From the NCBI RefSeq assembly GCF_004402045.1, contig NZ_SOMG01000023.1, forward strand, positions 62,001 through 126,000: a DNA stretch of 64,000 nucleotides. Direction: 5' to 3'. The notes under the pieces are model-generated. The model saw nothing but the letters and a program-made list of their open reading frames with translations, did not search any database and had not been told where the DNA came from. Made by a program: the position numbers and the translations under genes. Source of the DNA: Lelliottia nimipressuralis (GTDB taxonomy: Bacteria > Pseudomonadota > Gammaproteobacteria > Enterobacterales > Enterobacteriaceae). Positions 1 through 9,692 of this stretch are shown here, one piece after another (position 1 is the first letter of the stretch; every line of letters begins with the position of its first letter).

Positions 1-311
<311 letters not shown>

Positions 312-340
312 TCGGGCACGGTCCATTAATACGACTTTAA

Positions 341-802
<462 letters not shown>

Positions 803-823
803 TTTTTTACTCTGCTCACGTTG

Positions 824-852
824 AAACGCCGGCCTTGTGCCGGCGTTTTGCT
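824..852 (+). terminator. Rho-independent terminator after rplI
   Basis: A 10-bp perfect stem (824-833 paired with 839-848) with a 5-base loop and a run of T ends the priB-rpsR-rplI transcript. The convergent ytfB gene ends 20 bases further on, so it may serve both strands. Confidence 0.88.
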
Positions 853-870
853 TTTTACAGAACCGGGTCT

Positions 871-1515
871 TTAACGCGCTCTGATAAAACTGCCGTCAGG
901 CTGGCGGGTAAACAGCACCTGTTGACCATTGCCTGTATCAATCGTTAAGCCTGTCACCACGCCGCTGGCATTCTGGCGAATCTGCACCATCTGACCATTC
1001 TGCAAGTTACTGAGCGGTTTACCCGCACCTTCCACTTTTGCCATGGCATATACGTCGGTCGGCGGCAGGCTATGGTCGCGGAACAGCTGTGCCAGGGTTT
1101 TGCCCGGCTCTACGCGATAGGAACGCCACTGTTGCTCAATGCCGGTGGGCTGCTGCGTCTGTGGCTGTGGCTCAGCAGTGGCCTGCTCCTGCGGCTGTTC
1201 ATCCTGAATGGGCTCTGGCTCAACCGGCGCGACCTGACCCGGATCGTTAGACGGGGCGACGAGCTGCGTCTGCATCGGCTGTGCATCAGGCTGCGGCCGC
1301 GTTTGCGACTGAATGTCCAGTTGGGCATTGCGGGTGACGGGTGCCGTATCGACATCATCGCCCCCGGAAGGAAGCAGGAAGCCCACGATCACCATTAGCG
1401 CGCCAATGATGATCCCTCTGCGATGCAGAGGAGGCAGCGGGTCCATGATGCGAAAATTGTCCGGCGCCTGCCAGATTTTCGCCAGGGTAGGTTTCAGTTC
1501 AAATCGCCCGGGCAT
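871..1515 (-). CDS. ytfB: OapA-domain cell-division protein YtfB
   Basis: 214 residues. A short cytoplasmic segment precedes one membrane span (about residues 33-50, RRGIIIGALMVIVGF). A long Pro/Gln/Glu-rich periplasmic linker follows (about 55-125), then a C-terminal OapA/LysM-like domain beginning near WRSYRVEPGKTLAQLFRDH. E. coli YtfB is a similar-length OapA protein reported to localise at the division septum and to bind glycans. Order between rplI and fklB is as in E. coli. The Q/E/P linker is low complexity and probably disordered. Name confident; molecular role less so. Confidence 0.9.
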   Translation of the reverse strand: MPGRFELKPTLAKIWQAPDNFRIMDPLPPLHRRGIIIGALMVIVGFLLPSGGDDVDTAPVTRNAQLDIQSQTRPQPDAQPMQTQLVAPSNDPGQVAPVEPEPIQDEQPQEQATAEPQPQTQQPTGIEQQWRSYRVEPGKTLAQLFRDHSLPPTDVYAMAKVEGAGKPLSNLQNGQMVQIRQNASGVVTGLTIDTGNGQQVLFTRQPDGSFIRAR

Positions 1516-1563
1516 GGCACTCCTCCTGCTCCGCGTATTTTTTATCCTGTGCTCCGAAGTATA

Positions 1564-1594
1564 GTTTGCTAACTGCCTGAACGGCGTAGCAAAC
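1564..1594. other. 8-bp inverted repeat in the ytfB-fklB divergent region
   Basis: GTTTGCTA at 1564-1571 is matched by TAGCAAAC at 1587-1594. It lies between the divergent genes ytfB and fklB, where an operator or a leader hairpin would be plausible. I do not recognise it as the site of a known regulator. Confidence 0.3.
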
Positions 1595-1748
1595 CCGACA
1601 TCCGTGACATCAGTTCGGGATTAATCCTGGTTATCTCTATTGTTTCTGTTTCGTCGTGGTTTGTCACCTTAACTTCAGACAAAGTTTTACCCATAAGGGC
1701 ATGGCTGATATGCTGCCCGCTACTTTAAATGTGATGGAAGGAAAACCC

Positions 1749-2369
1749 ATGACCACCCCGACTTTTGACACTATCGAAGCGCAGGCAAGTTACGGTATCG
1801 GCTTGCAGGTAGGACAGCAACTGAGCGAATCCGGCCTGGAAGGTCTGTTACCAGAAGCGCTGGTGGCGGGTATCGCTGACGCGCTGGAAGGCAAACAGCC
1901 TGCCGTTCCGGTTGACGTCGTACACCGCGCGCTGCGTGAAATCCACGAACGCGCTGACGCCGTGCGTCGTGCACGCTTTGAAGAGATGGCAGCCGAAGGC
2001 GTGAAATATCTGGAAGAGAACCGTGAGCGTGAAGGCGTGAGCAGCACCGAGTCCGGTCTGCAGTTCCGCGTGATCAACCAGGGTGATGGCGCAATCCCGG
2101 CGCGTACCGACCACGTTCGCGTACATTACACCGGTAAGCTTATTGACGGTACCGTCTTCGACAGCTCCGTGGCACGTGGCGAACCAGCTGAATTCCCGGT
2201 TAATGGCGTTATCGCGGGTTGGATCGAAGCGCTGACCCTGATGCCAGTGGGCTCTAAATGGGAACTGACTATCCCGCATAACCTGGCTTACGGCGAACGT
2301 GGTGCTGGCGCATCCATTCCGCCATTCAGCACCCTGGTGTTTGAAGTCGAGCTGCTGGAAATTCTGTAA
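1749..2369 (+). CDS. fklB: FKBP-type peptidyl-prolyl isomerase FklB (FKBP22)
   Basis: 206 residues from the ATG at 1749, equal to E. coli FklB. I rejected the longer upstream frame because the ATG follows a GGAAGG site and starts the conserved [18 protein letters not shown]. Residues 1-90 are the N-terminal helical dimerisation domain. From about 115 there is the FKBP catalytic fold, with [27 protein letters not shown] and LAYGERG motifs. It accelerates prolyl cis-trans isomerisation; no signal peptide is visible. Same neighbours as in E. coli (ytfB, cycA). Confidence 0.95.
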   Translation: MTTPTFDTIEAQASYGIGLQVGQQLSESGLEGLLPEALVAGIADALEGKQPAVPVDVVHRALREIHERADAVRRARFEEMAAEGVKYLEENREREGVSSTESGLQFRVINQGDGAIPARTDHVRVHYTGKLIDGTVFDSSVARGEPAEFPVNGVIAGWIEALTLMPVGSKWELTIPHNLAYGERGAGASIPPFSTLVFEVELLEIL

Positions 2370-2382
2370 TCGAATTTTCTTA

Positions 2383-2410
2383 TTTCCTCTTCCCGGTTGG
2401 GGAGAGGAAA
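2383..2410. terminator. Hairpin after fklB
   Basis: A 12-bp stem (2383-2394 with 2399-2410, one G-T pair) and a GGTT loop lie 14 bases after the fklB stop. There is no long T run on either strand, so termination is inferred from position only. Confidence 0.5.
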
Positions 2411-2680
2411 ATAGTGTTAAAACCTATAGTTACGATGCAATCAACATTTTATCTTGCAAACGAAACAGTTGCGTGTATTTTTGTGAGCTGTTTCGCGCTG
2501 TATGAGTGATATGACACTCACTTTCAACATATTATTAACATAATATCTAAATCATAGTATTCATCCCGCCGATTCTTACCTAATATCGATTAGCCCTTAC
2601 AAGGGAACGTCATCTTTTGACGTATTTAAAGGCCAGAAGAGCCTTAACAACACAGACAGGCATAAACAGGAAAATATCAA
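2411..2680. promoter_or_regulatory. cycA upstream region
   Basis: About 270 AT-rich bases without a plausible gene. They contain an 8-bp inverted repeat (CGAAACAG at 2461-2468, CTGTTTCG at 2488-2495). Overlapping its right arm is a weak CRP-like sequence, TGTGA-N6-TCGCG, at 2482-2497. The promoter and long leader of cycA must lie here. In E. coli the cycA leader is a target of the GcvB small RNA, but I did not identify that pairing site. Confidence 0.4.
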
Positions 2681-4090
2681 ATGGTAGATCAGGTCAAAGT
2701 CGTCGCCGACGAAGAGGCGTCGTCTGAACAGTCGCTACGGCGCAATCTCACAAACCGTCATATTCAGCTCATTGCTATTGGGGGTGCCATCGGTACCGGG
2801 CTGTTTATGGGGTCAGGCAAAACCATCAGTCTGGCCGGGCCGTCAATCATATTCGTTTATATGATTATCGGATTTATGCTGTTCTTCGTGATGCGTGCAA
2901 TGGGGGAATTGCTGCTCTCGAACCTCGAATACAAATCCTTCAGCGACTTTGCTTCAGACCTGCTCGGGCCATGGGCGGGCTATTTCACCGGCTGGACCTA
3001 CTGGTTCTGCTGGGTCGTGACCGGTATGGCGGATGTCGTGGCGATTACGGCTTACGCACAGTTCTGGTTCCCGGGGCTGTCGGACTGGGTGGCTTCGCTG
3101 GCGGTCATTGTTCTGCTTCTGAGCCTGAACCTCGCCACCGTTAAAATGTTCGGTGAGATGGAGTTCTGGTTCGCGATGATTAAAATCGTGGCGATTGTCG
3201 GGCTCATTGTTGTGGGGCTGGTGATGGTCCTCACCCACTTCCAGTCGCCAACGGGCGTTCAGGCCTCGTTTACCCATCTGTGGAATGACGGTGGCTGGTT
3301 CCCGAAAGGCATTAGCGGCTTCTTTGCCGGCTTCCAGATTGCGGTGTTTGCTTTCGTGGGGATTGAGCTGGTGGGAACCACGGCAGCGGAGACCAAAGAT
3401 CCCGAGAAGTCTCTCCCGCGCGCTATTAACTCCATTCCGGTTCGTATCATCATGTTCTACGTCTTCGCGCTGGTCATTATTATGTCCGTGACGCCGTGGA
3501 GCTCCGTGGTGCCAACCAAGAGCCCGTTCGTTGAACTGTTCGTGCTGGTAGGTCTGCCTGCTGCCGCGAGCCTGATTAACTTCGTGGTGCTGACCTCTGC
3601 GGCTTCGTCTGCCAACAGCGGCGTGTTCTCAACAAGCCGTATGCTGTTTGGTCTGGCGCAGGAAGGCGTGGCGCCGAGCGCGTTCGCCAAGCTGTCTAAG
3701 CGTGCGGTACCTGCGAAAGGGTTGACCTTCTCCTGCATGTGCCTGCTGGGTGGTGTGGTGATGCTCTACGTGAACCCAAGCGTGATTGGCGCGTTCACCA
3801 TGATTACCACGGTCTCTGCGATCCTGTTTATGTTCGTCTGGACCATCATCCTGTGTTCATACCTGGTGTACCGCAAGCAGCGTCCACACCTGCATGAGAA
3901 ATCGATCTACAAGATGCCGCTGGGCAAGCTCATGTGCTGGGTGTGCATGGCGTTCTTCGTATTCGTGCTGGTTCTGCTGACGCTGGAAGATGATACCCGT
4001 CAGGCGCTGATCGTCACGCCGCTGTGGTTTATCGCGCTGGGGCTGGGCTGGGTGTTTATCGGTAAGAAACGTATGGCAGGCGTGCGTTAA
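2681..4090 (+). CDS. cycA: D-serine/D-alanine/glycine:proton symporter CycA
   Basis: 469 residues of the amino acid-polyamine-organocation (APC) family with about 12 membrane spans. The N-terminus carries the family signature LTNRHIQLIAIGGAIGTGLF (about residues 24-43), with GSGK after it, and FAFVGIELVGTTAAET near residue 225. CycA imports glycine, D-alanine, D-serine and D-cycloserine across the inner membrane. Length and position between fklB and ytfE match E. coli. The start follows an AGGAAAATATCAA leader. Substrate is inferred from orthology. Confidence 0.95.
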   Translation: MVDQVKVVADEEASSEQSLRRNLTNRHIQLIAIGGAIGTGLFMGSGKTISLAGPSIIFVYMIIGFMLFFVMRAMGELLLSNLEYKSFSDFASDLLGPWAGYFTGWTYWFCWVVTGMADVVAITAYAQFWFPGLSDWVASLAVIVLLLSLNLATVKMFGEMEFWFAMIKIVAIVGLIVVGLVMVLTHFQSPTGVQASFTHLWNDGGWFPKGISGFFAGFQIAVFAFVGIELVGTTAAETKDPEKSLPRAINSIPVRIIMFYVFALVIIMSVTPWSSVVPTKSPFVELFVLVGLPAAASLINFVVLTSAASSANSGVFSTSRMLFGLAQEGVAPSAFAKLSKRAVPAKGLTFSCMCLLGGVVMLYVNPSVIGAFTMITTVSAILFMFVWTIILCSYLVYRKQRPHLHEKSIYKMPLGKLMCWVCMAFFVFVLVLLTLEDDTRQALIVTPLWFIALGLGWVFIGKKRMAGVR

Positions 4091-4097
4091 GCATGTT

Positions 4098-4178
4098 GCC
4101 GGGTGGCGCTGACGCTTACCCGGCCTACGTTCCAGGATGTTGTAGGCCCGGTAAGCGCTAGCGCCACCGGGCTTTTTT
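4098..4178. repeat. REP/BIME element between cycA and ytfE
   Basis: Two inverted REP-type palindromes (4098-4130 and 4141-4172) share the core GGTGGCGCT...AGCGCCACC, separated by a short linker. The right unit ends in GGGC followed by six T (4173-4178), so it can also terminate cycA. Related units recur at 6740, 10081, 35200, 43493 and 55808. Confidence 0.85.
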
Positions 4179-4839
4179 AATCCCCGGATAACGCACGCGG
4201 GAACAGAACGTTATTCTCAAGACTGATGTGTTCCATCAGGTCGTCGATCGTTTCGTTAATGCCGTTGTACATCGCTTTCCACGTTGTGCACGCTTCTGGC
4301 GGCGGTGTGACGTTGTTGGTGGTGTGTTTGATCACTTCCAGCAGCTCGCCGGCGTCATCATGTTCGCTTTCCATCACGCTGATGGGCCCCATCGCCTGGC
4401 TTCCCATTCCCTGTTTAATCATCGGGAAGAGGATCTGCTCTTCTTTCATCATGTGGCTGGAAAGCTCTTCGTGCAGCAGGGTCAGGTACTTTGCCAGACC
4501 GCGCGGTACGGAAGGTTTGTCGGCATGCACGCGCTCAACTTTGGTTGCCTGCAGGATCAGCTCCGGCAGCTGTTCACGGTGACGGTCATGGTAACGCACG
4601 ATGATATGGTCGATGATTTCCCCGAGCGGGGCGGTTCGCCAGTCTTTATCGACAGGTTGCTGGGCCAGCTGTGCCAGCTCTGCTTCAATCACCTCAACGT
4701 CCAGCTCCTTGCGTGAAGCCGCACGCGACAGGGTTTGCTTACCGCCGCAGCAGTAGTCCATATCGTATTTACGGAACAGCGCAGAAGCGCGAGGAATGGA
4801 GAGCGCCAGCTCGCCGAGGGGTTGGTCGCGAAAGGCCAT
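4177..4839 (-). CDS. ytfE: Iron-sulfur cluster repair di-iron protein YtfE (RIC)
   Basis: 220 residues, as in E. coli. The N-terminal ScdA/DUF542 domain contains the [11 protein letters not shown] motif (about residues 27-37). The rest is a hemerythrin-like four-helix bundle with His/Glu ligands visible in [39 protein letters not shown] and [14 protein letters not shown]. The protein repairs Fe-S clusters damaged by nitric oxide or oxidants and releases iron or NO. A near-perfect NsrR palindrome upstream predicts induction by nitric oxide. Confidence 0.96.
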   Translation of the reverse strand: MAFRDQPLGELALSIPRASALFRKYDMDYCCGGKQTLSRAASRKELDVEVIEAELAQLAQQPVDKDWRTAPLGEIIDHIIVRYHDRHREQLPELILQATKVERVHADKPSVPRGLAKYLTLLHEELSSHMMKEEQILFPMIKQGMGSQAMGPISVMESEHDDAGELLEVIKHTTNNVTPPPEACTTWKAMYNGINETIDDLMEHISLENNVLFPRALSGD

Positions 4840-4865
4840 ATCAGTTACCTCGTCATTAATAATAT

Positions 4866-4888
4866 AAGATGCATATTAAATGCATCTT
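4866..4888 (-). promoter_or_regulatory. NsrR operator upstream of ytfE
   Basis: Two 11-base arms, AAGATGCATAT and AAATGCATCTT, flank one central T. The arms are complementary except for one pair. This fits the NsrR consensus (AAGATGYATTT arms). It lies 27 bases upstream of the ytfE start, consistent with repression relieved by nitric oxide. Confidence 0.85.
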
Positions 4889-5017
4889 TAAGTTGGCGCT
4901 ATAACCCTTTAGAGGCAAGGGTAAAAATGAGATGCAGATCACAAAAAATCACCACTTTTAACTCCCTGAATGGGTTCAGGAAAATGGTTTAGAAACTTTT
5001 TAAATGTGTAGAAACAG

Positions 5018-5044
5018 TAAACAACTCGCCGCGCCTGCCGATAT
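5018..5044 (+). promoter_or_regulatory. Sigma-28 (FliA) promoter of chemoreceptor gene
   Basis: TAAACAAC (5018-5025), an 11-base spacer and GCCGATAT (5037-5044) match the flagellar sigma-28 consensus TAAAGTTT-N11-GCCGATAA with the exact spacer. The predicted transcript starts about 33 bases before the ATG at 5084. It places this receptor in the late flagellar/chemotaxis regulon. Confidence 0.8.
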
Positions 5045-5083
5045 ATCCACGTCAGACAAACCTGCATATAACAAAGGCAAAGC

Positions 5084-6733
5084 ATGTTTAAACGTATAAA
5101 AGTCATTACCCTTCTTATTTCGGTGCTGCTTGTGCTCGGCATCATGCAAGTGATTTCCGCCGGTATCTTTATCAACGCGCTGAATAACGATAAAGACAAC
5201 TTCACCGTGTCGCAGCTCTCCAGCAAGAACGTGGCGGAGTTTACCGATGCGTGGATCAGTCTGAACCAGGCACGCGTCACCCTGAACCGCGGGATGCTGC
5301 GTCTGCAAAGCAGCATGGCCTCTCAAATTAACGGTGGTCAGCTGAATGAGCTGGTGACCACAGCGAAAAACCTGCTGACTGAAGCCCAGGTTCATTACGA
5401 TAAATACTATGCCTTGCCGAATACGCCTGGCCTGGATGAGAACCTGACTAACCAACTCGAAGAACAGTACCGCATATACTCTTCTACGCTGGCGCAAATG
5501 AACGTTCTGCTGAGCCAGGGCAATCTGGAAGATATGTTTAAGCAGAATGCCGAACAAAAACAAAACGCGATGCAGACGGTTTATCGTGAATGGCGTGAAG
5601 CGCAGGCCGCGCTCACCGATAAGGGCATTCAGGATAATGAAAGTGATTACAAGCACATCCTGTGGATCCTTTCTGCGGTCATGCTGCTGGTGATCGTGGT
5701 GATTATCTCCAGCTGGATTGCAATGCGCCGCGTGCTGCTGCTGCCTCTGGAAGAGGTGATTAACCATATCCGCGCCATTGCGGCAGGGGATTTGACCCAG
5801 CCGATTCAGGCAGACGGTAAAAATGAAATGGCGATCCTGGCGCGCAACGTGCAGGAAATGCAAACCTCGCTGGCGAACACCGTGGGCGTGGTGCGGGAAG
5901 GTGCAGATACTATTTACACCGGTGCAGGCGAAATTTCTGCTGGCAGCAACGATCTCTCTTCCCGTACCGAGCAGCAGGCCGCTTCTCTGGAAGAGACGGC
6001 AGCCAGCATGGAAGAGCTGACGGCAACCGTGAAGCAGAACGCCGATAACGCGCGTCAGGCTTCGCGTCTGGCGCTGGATGCCTCCTCAACCGCGAAGAAG
6101 GGCGGGAATGTGGTTGAAGGCGTCGTGCGTACAATGGACGAGATCGCCACCAGTTCCAGCAAAATCGCGCAAATTACTAACGTGATCGACGGGATTGCCT
6201 TCCAGACTAATATCCTGGCGCTGAACGCGGCGGTGGAAGCGGCGCGTGCAGGCGAACAAGGTCGTGGTTTTGCGGTTGTGGCCGGTGAAGTGCGTACCCT
6301 TGCTCAGCGCAGCGCCCAGGCGGCGAAAGAGATCAAAGCGCTGATCGACGATTCCGGTGAACGCGTGAACGCTGGCTCGCAGCTTGTTAACGAAGCCGGT
6401 GCCACGATGGCAGAGATCGTTAATGCGGTCACCCGCGTTACCGACATCATGGGCGAGATTGCCTCGGCCTCTGACGAGCAAAGCCGCGGTATCGACCAGG
6501 TAGGCCAGGCGGTCGCCGAGATGGACCGCGTGACCCAGCAGAACGCCTCGCTGGTAGAGGAGTCTGCGGCGGCGGCGGCGGCGCTGGAAGATCAGGCTGC
6601 ACGCCTGAACGAAGCGGTAGCGGTGTTCAAAATCACCCGCAACCAGGCGGTTAAAGCGGTACCGGTGAAAACCTATGTGCCAAAAGTGCAGCCTGTTGCG
6701 GCGGCGTCTGAAGGGAACTGGGAAACGTTTTAA
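5084..6733 (+). CDS. Methyl-accepting chemotaxis protein, Tar/Tsr-like amino-acid receptor
   Basis: 549 residues. TM1 about 8-30, periplasmic four-helix sensor about 31-190, TM2 about 193-215, HAMP about 215-270, then the cytoplasmic methylation helices and the hairpin tip (IDGIAFQTNILALNAAVEAARAGEQGRGFAVVA). It ends with the pentapeptide NWETF, the tether for CheR and CheB found on major receptors. In the sensor, Arg64, Asn68, Arg69 and Arg73 fall at the same numbers as the amino-acid carboxylate-binding residues of Tsr/Tar. The Thr near 154-156 is replaced (QNAEQ). E. coli has no receptor gene here. Ligand unknown; an amino acid is inferred. Confidence 0.93.
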   Translation: MFKRIKVITLLISVLLVLGIMQVISAGIFINALNNDKDNFTVSQLSSKNVAEFTDAWISLNQARVTLNRGMLRLQSSMASQINGGQLNELVTTAKNLLTEAQVHYDKYYALPNTPGLDENLTNQLEEQYRIYSSTLAQMNVLLSQGNLEDMFKQNAEQKQNAMQTVYREWREAQAALTDKGIQDNESDYKHILWILSAVMLLVIVVIISSWIAMRRVLLLPLEEVINHIRAIAAGDLTQPIQADGKNEMAILARNVQEMQTSLANTVGVVREGADTIYTGAGEISAGSNDLSSRTEQQAASLEETAASMEELTATVKQNADNARQASRLALDASSTAKKGGNVVEGVVRTMDEIATSSSKIAQITNVIDGIAFQTNILALNAAVEAARAGEQGRGFAVVAGEVRTLAQRSAQAAKEIKALIDDSGERVNAGSQLVNEAGATMAEIVNAVTRVTDIMGEIASASDEQSRGIDQVGQAVAEMDRVTQQNASLVEESAAAAAALEDQAARLNEAVAVFKITRNQAVKAVPVKTYVPKVQPVAAASEGNWETF

Positions 6734-6739
6734 GGGCTT

Positions 6740-6807
6740 GCCCGGTGGCGGCTTCGCCTTACCGGGCCTACGGTTTTGTAGGCCCTGCAAGCGCAGGCCG
6801 CTGGGCA
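6740..6807. repeat. REP-type palindromes after the chemoreceptor gene
   Basis: One REP unit (6740-6768, core CCGGTGGCGGCTTCGCC) and a degenerate inverted unit (6779-6807) lie between the convergent receptor and ytfF genes. The second unit differs from the other REP copies, so it is an imperfect pair. Confidence 0.7.
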
Positions 6808-6811
6808 ATGC

Positions 6812-7777
6812 TCACATCTCTGACGCCGGAACGACTCTCGGTTTTTCCGGCTTCGCTCTTACCGCCATCACCACCCCCACCACCAGCAACGCGATCCCGC
6901 AGGCCGTTAACAGCGGCGGCACGCTCTGGCGCATCAGGAAGGTGTAAAGCAGGCCGGCCAGGGTTTCGAAGACTATCAGCGGCCCTAAGATCACCGTCGG
7001 CAGCTTCTGGCTGGCAATGTTCCAGCACAGCGCACCCACCCATGAACACAGCACCGCAATCGCCACCATCAGGCCAATAAAGACCCACGGCCTTGGCCCG
7101 AAGGGCTGGGAGAAGTCCGGCTGCTGATGGCCTAACCAGATGCACGCCCCGACATATCCCACCAGTGAGACGGGCAGCGTGACCAGCGCCTGGGCCGTCG
7201 CCCACATCATCGGGTGCTTGTCCGGGTTCTCCCGTAGCCAGCGAGCATTGCGCAGGGCATACCAGGCCCAGCACGCTACGGAAATGAACGCCAGCATAAT
7301 GCCAGAACCGTAACGCCACAGGTCAACATCCGCCTGCCCATGACGCAGCTCGGCAATATTGACGCATACCAGACCCACGGCGGTGCAGATCAGCGCCGGC
7401 GCCATTTTTGACCACGCCAGCTTTCCATCGCGGTGGCTGTAGAGCAGGTTAGCAAAGACGGGGATGACGGCCGGCAGCGTGCCGATAATCATGGTAGATA
7501 CCGGCGCACCGGTACGCTGAATGGCACTCGCGAGGCAAACGTAGTAGATAAGATTGCCCATCATGGTCAGCGCCAGCGCGGTGCCCCAGTCCTGACGGCT
7601 GAGCTGACGCAGGCGCGCACGTCCCAGCCACGCCAGGGGCAGGGCAATCAGCCCCAGCGCCAGGTAGCGCCCGGTCGACTGCAGTATTGCCGGATACTCG
7701 GGCACGATCAGCGGGCCGACAAATATCAGTCCCCACATCATCCCGGCCAGCAGGGCATACAACACACCACTAATCAT
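6812..7777 (-). CDS. ytfF: DMT-superfamily (EamA) transporter YtfF
   Basis: I place the start at 7777 (MISGVLYALLAGMMWGLIFVG), giving 321 residues as in E. coli YtfF. A longer form would add only MDGK. Ten predicted hydrophobic spans form two EamA halves. Family members export metabolites across the inner membrane; the substrate of YtfF is not known to me. The AraC-type gene lies just upstream on the same strand (75 bases), so the two may be co-transcribed; E. coli lacks that regulator here. Confidence 0.88.
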   Translation of the reverse strand: MISGVLYALLAGMMWGLIFVGPLIVPEYPAILQSTGRYLALGLIALPLAWLGRARLRQLSRQDWGTALALTMMGNLIYYVCLASAIQRTGAPVSTMIIGTLPAVIPVFANLLYSHRDGKLAWSKMAPALICTAVGLVCVNIAELRHGQADVDLWRYGSGIMLAFISVACWAWYALRNARWLRENPDKHPMMWATAQALVTLPVSLVGYVGACIWLGHQQPDFSQPFGPRPWVFIGLMVAIAVLCSWVGALCWNIASQKLPTVILGPLIVFETLAGLLYTFLMRQSVPPLLTACGIALLVVGVVMAVRAKPEKPRVVPASEM

Positions 7778-7852
7778 TTTTCCATCCACATTGATTCACG
7801 TTGCGCTCAGTCTAGGCGGGGGAAAGGGGCGCGTATTGTATGAGATTGCGCA

Positions 7853-8677
7853 TTAGCGCCGGGTGACCTGTTTCTGGTAGCGCACAGGGGTAATGCCGTA
7901 GCGGCGGGTAAACGCGCGGATTAAATGCGACTGGTCGGTCAGCCCGGTCGCGGCAGCGACCTCGGCTGCGGGCATGCCGTGCGTGAGGAACGCTTTGGCG
8001 CGCCACAGGCGGATGGCCATTAGCATCTGATGCGGCGTCACGTGAAAATGGGCTTTGAACTGGCGCTGGAAATGGTATGGGCTCAGCGAGACGACGCTTG
8101 CCAGCTCGTCCAGCGTCAGGGCGTGCATATAGTTATCGTGCAGATACTCGCGTACCCGTTCGAACCGGTGCGCACCTTCGTGAATGACCGGCGCGTGGCG
8201 GGCTAACGGCTGAAAGGTCTCAATCAGATCCAGCAGCAGCCCTTTTTGCGCCAGCGGATCGTCCGTGTGCCACAAACCATAAATAAGCCTGCCGATTTGC
8301 TGCGAGCGCAGCGGGTCATAACGGGTCACATCGCTAAACCACCAGTGCCGGAGGCCGGTCACCTCTTCCAGCAGGTCGGGTTCGATATAAACCATCCGGT
8401 AGCGCCAGCCGTCTTCGGTGGCGGATTCGCCGGTATGGATCTCGTCCGGGTTCATGGTCACGACGGATTTTTCAGGGGCGAGATGCTGGGTACCGCGATA
8501 GCGAAAGCGTTCGGCACCGGTTTCGATGGTGCCGATACCGAAGGCTTCGTGAGTGTGAGGCTCAAAGGCATAGCGGGAAATATGCGCGTGATAGAGTTCG
8601 ATGCCCGGCACCTGCGCCAGATGGCGAAAGCGCGCGCTGTCTCTCTCATCAATGAACTGTTCCGGTACGCCTTGCAC
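7853..8677 (-). CDS. AraC-family transcriptional regulator with cupin sensor domain
   Basis: 274 residues if read from the GTG at 8677, which follows a perfect AGGAGG six bases upstream; an ATG at 8692 would add five residues. Residues 20-90 form an AraC-type cupin sensor (YHAHISRYAFEPHTHEAFGIGTIETG). The last about 100 residues hold two helix-turn-helix motifs (LTLDELASVVSLSPYHFQRQFK and VAAATGLTDQSHLIRAFTRRYGITP). Its target is probably ytfF, immediately downstream. The inducer cannot be told from sequence. Confidence 0.85.
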   Translation of the reverse strand: MQGVPEQFIDERDSARFRHLAQVPGIELYHAHISRYAFEPHTHEAFGIGTIETGAERFRYRGTQHLAPEKSVVTMNPDEIHTGESATEDGWRYRMVYIEPDLLEEVTGLRHWWFSDVTRYDPLRSQQIGRLIYGLWHTDDPLAQKGLLLDLIETFQPLARHAPVIHEGAHRFERVREYLHDNYMHALTLDELASVVSLSPYHFQRQFKAHFHVTPHQMLMAIRLWRAKAFLTHGMPAAEVAAATGLTDQSHLIRAFTRRYGITPVRYQKQVTRR

Positions 8678-8758
8678 GGTGAGCCTCCTCATGGGTCATC
8701 TCTTCATTATCAAAGATGACCCGAGGGGATGCCACAAAAAATAACCAGTTCTTAACAA

Positions 8759-9607
8759 TTACAGGATGGCTTTGACGCTTTCCGCCAGCGTTGTGGTCGG
8801 GCGGCCGATCAGCTTGCTCAGGGTGCGGCTGTCGTCGAACAGGCCGCCTTTCGAGGCCCCCACGTCGGAGTCTGCCAGCATATCCGCCAGCCCTGCAGGC
8901 AGGCCAACGCCCTTCAGCGCGGCGGCAAAATCCGCTTCACTGAGATTCTGATAGGTTACCGGCTTCCCGCTCTGTTTACTGAGTTCAGCCGCCAGTTCGC
9001 TCAGCGTCCAGCCGTGGTCGCCCGCCAGTTCGTAGATCTTGCCCGCATGGCCCTCTTCAGCGATCACTTTGGCGGCCGCCGCGGCATAGTCTGCGCGCGT
9101 GGCAGAAGCAATTTTGCCTTCACCTGCCGCACCAATAAAGACGCCATGTTCCAGCGCAGGCGGCGCGCTCGCCAGATAGTTTTCGGTATACCAGCCGTTG
9201 CGCAGCAGGGCATAAGGAATGCCGGACGCCGCCAGCGCGTTTTCCGTGTCAACGTGCTCAACGTGCAGGCCCAGCGGAGAGGTGTCCGCATGCAGCAGGC
9301 TGGTGTAGGCGATAAATTTCACGCCGGCGGCTTTGGCGGCGTTAATCACGTTCTGGTGCTGGGTCGCGCGTTGTCCGACTTCGCTGGAAGAGATAAGCAG
9401 CAGTTTATCCACGCCGCTCAGCGCGGCAGTGAAGGCGGCTTCGTCCGTGTAGTCTGCCTGACGAACCACAATGCCCTGCTGGCTTAATGCTTCAGCTTTA
9501 GCCGGGTTACGTACGATGGCCACAATCTGGTTGGCCGGTACGGTTTTTAACAGCTGTTCGATAACGAGATGGCCAAGCTGGCCGGTAGCGCCGGTAATTG
9601 CGATCAT
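8759..9607 (-). CDS. qorB: NAD(P)H:quinone oxidoreductase QorB (YtfG)
   Basis: 282 residues from the ATG at 9607, which follows AAGGAG at a good spacing; the 16-codon upstream extension has no such site. The N-terminus MIAITGATGQLGHLVIEQLL carries the GxxGxxG dinucleotide-binding motif of an atypical short-chain dehydrogenase (NmrA/QOR2 type). E. coli QorB reduces quinones with NADPH. The divergent HxlR gene qorR is the expected regulator. The C-terminus is a few residues shorter than in E. coli. Confidence 0.92.
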   Translation of the reverse strand: MIAITGATGQLGHLVIEQLLKTVPANQIVAIVRNPAKAEALSQQGIVVRQADYTDEAAFTAALSGVDKLLLISSSEVGQRATQHQNVINAAKAAGVKFIAYTSLLHADTSPLGLHVEHVDTENALAASGIPYALLRNGWYTENYLASAPPALEHGVFIGAAGEGKIASATRADYAAAAAKVIAEEGHAGKIYELAGDHGWTLSELAAELSKQSGKPVTYQNLSEADFAAALKGVGLPAGLADMLADSDVGASKGGLFDDSRTLSKLIGRPTTTLAESVKAIL

Positions 9608-9667
9608 GATGAATCTCCTTCGTGTTTGTCTGGTGTTGTGGCACACTAGCACCATAGCTAACTTTTA

Positions 9668-9692
9668 GTAAGTACGTACAAAAAGGTAAGTA
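9668..9692. promoter_or_regulatory. Putative QorR operator between qorB and qorR
   Basis: The 84-base divergent gap contains the palindrome GTACGTAC (9672-9679). GTAAGTA occurs as a direct repeat at 9668-9674 and 9686-9692, 18 bases apart; the second copy runs into the qorR start codon. An HxlR-type autoregulator would be expected to bind here. Assignment is by position only. Confidence 0.4.
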
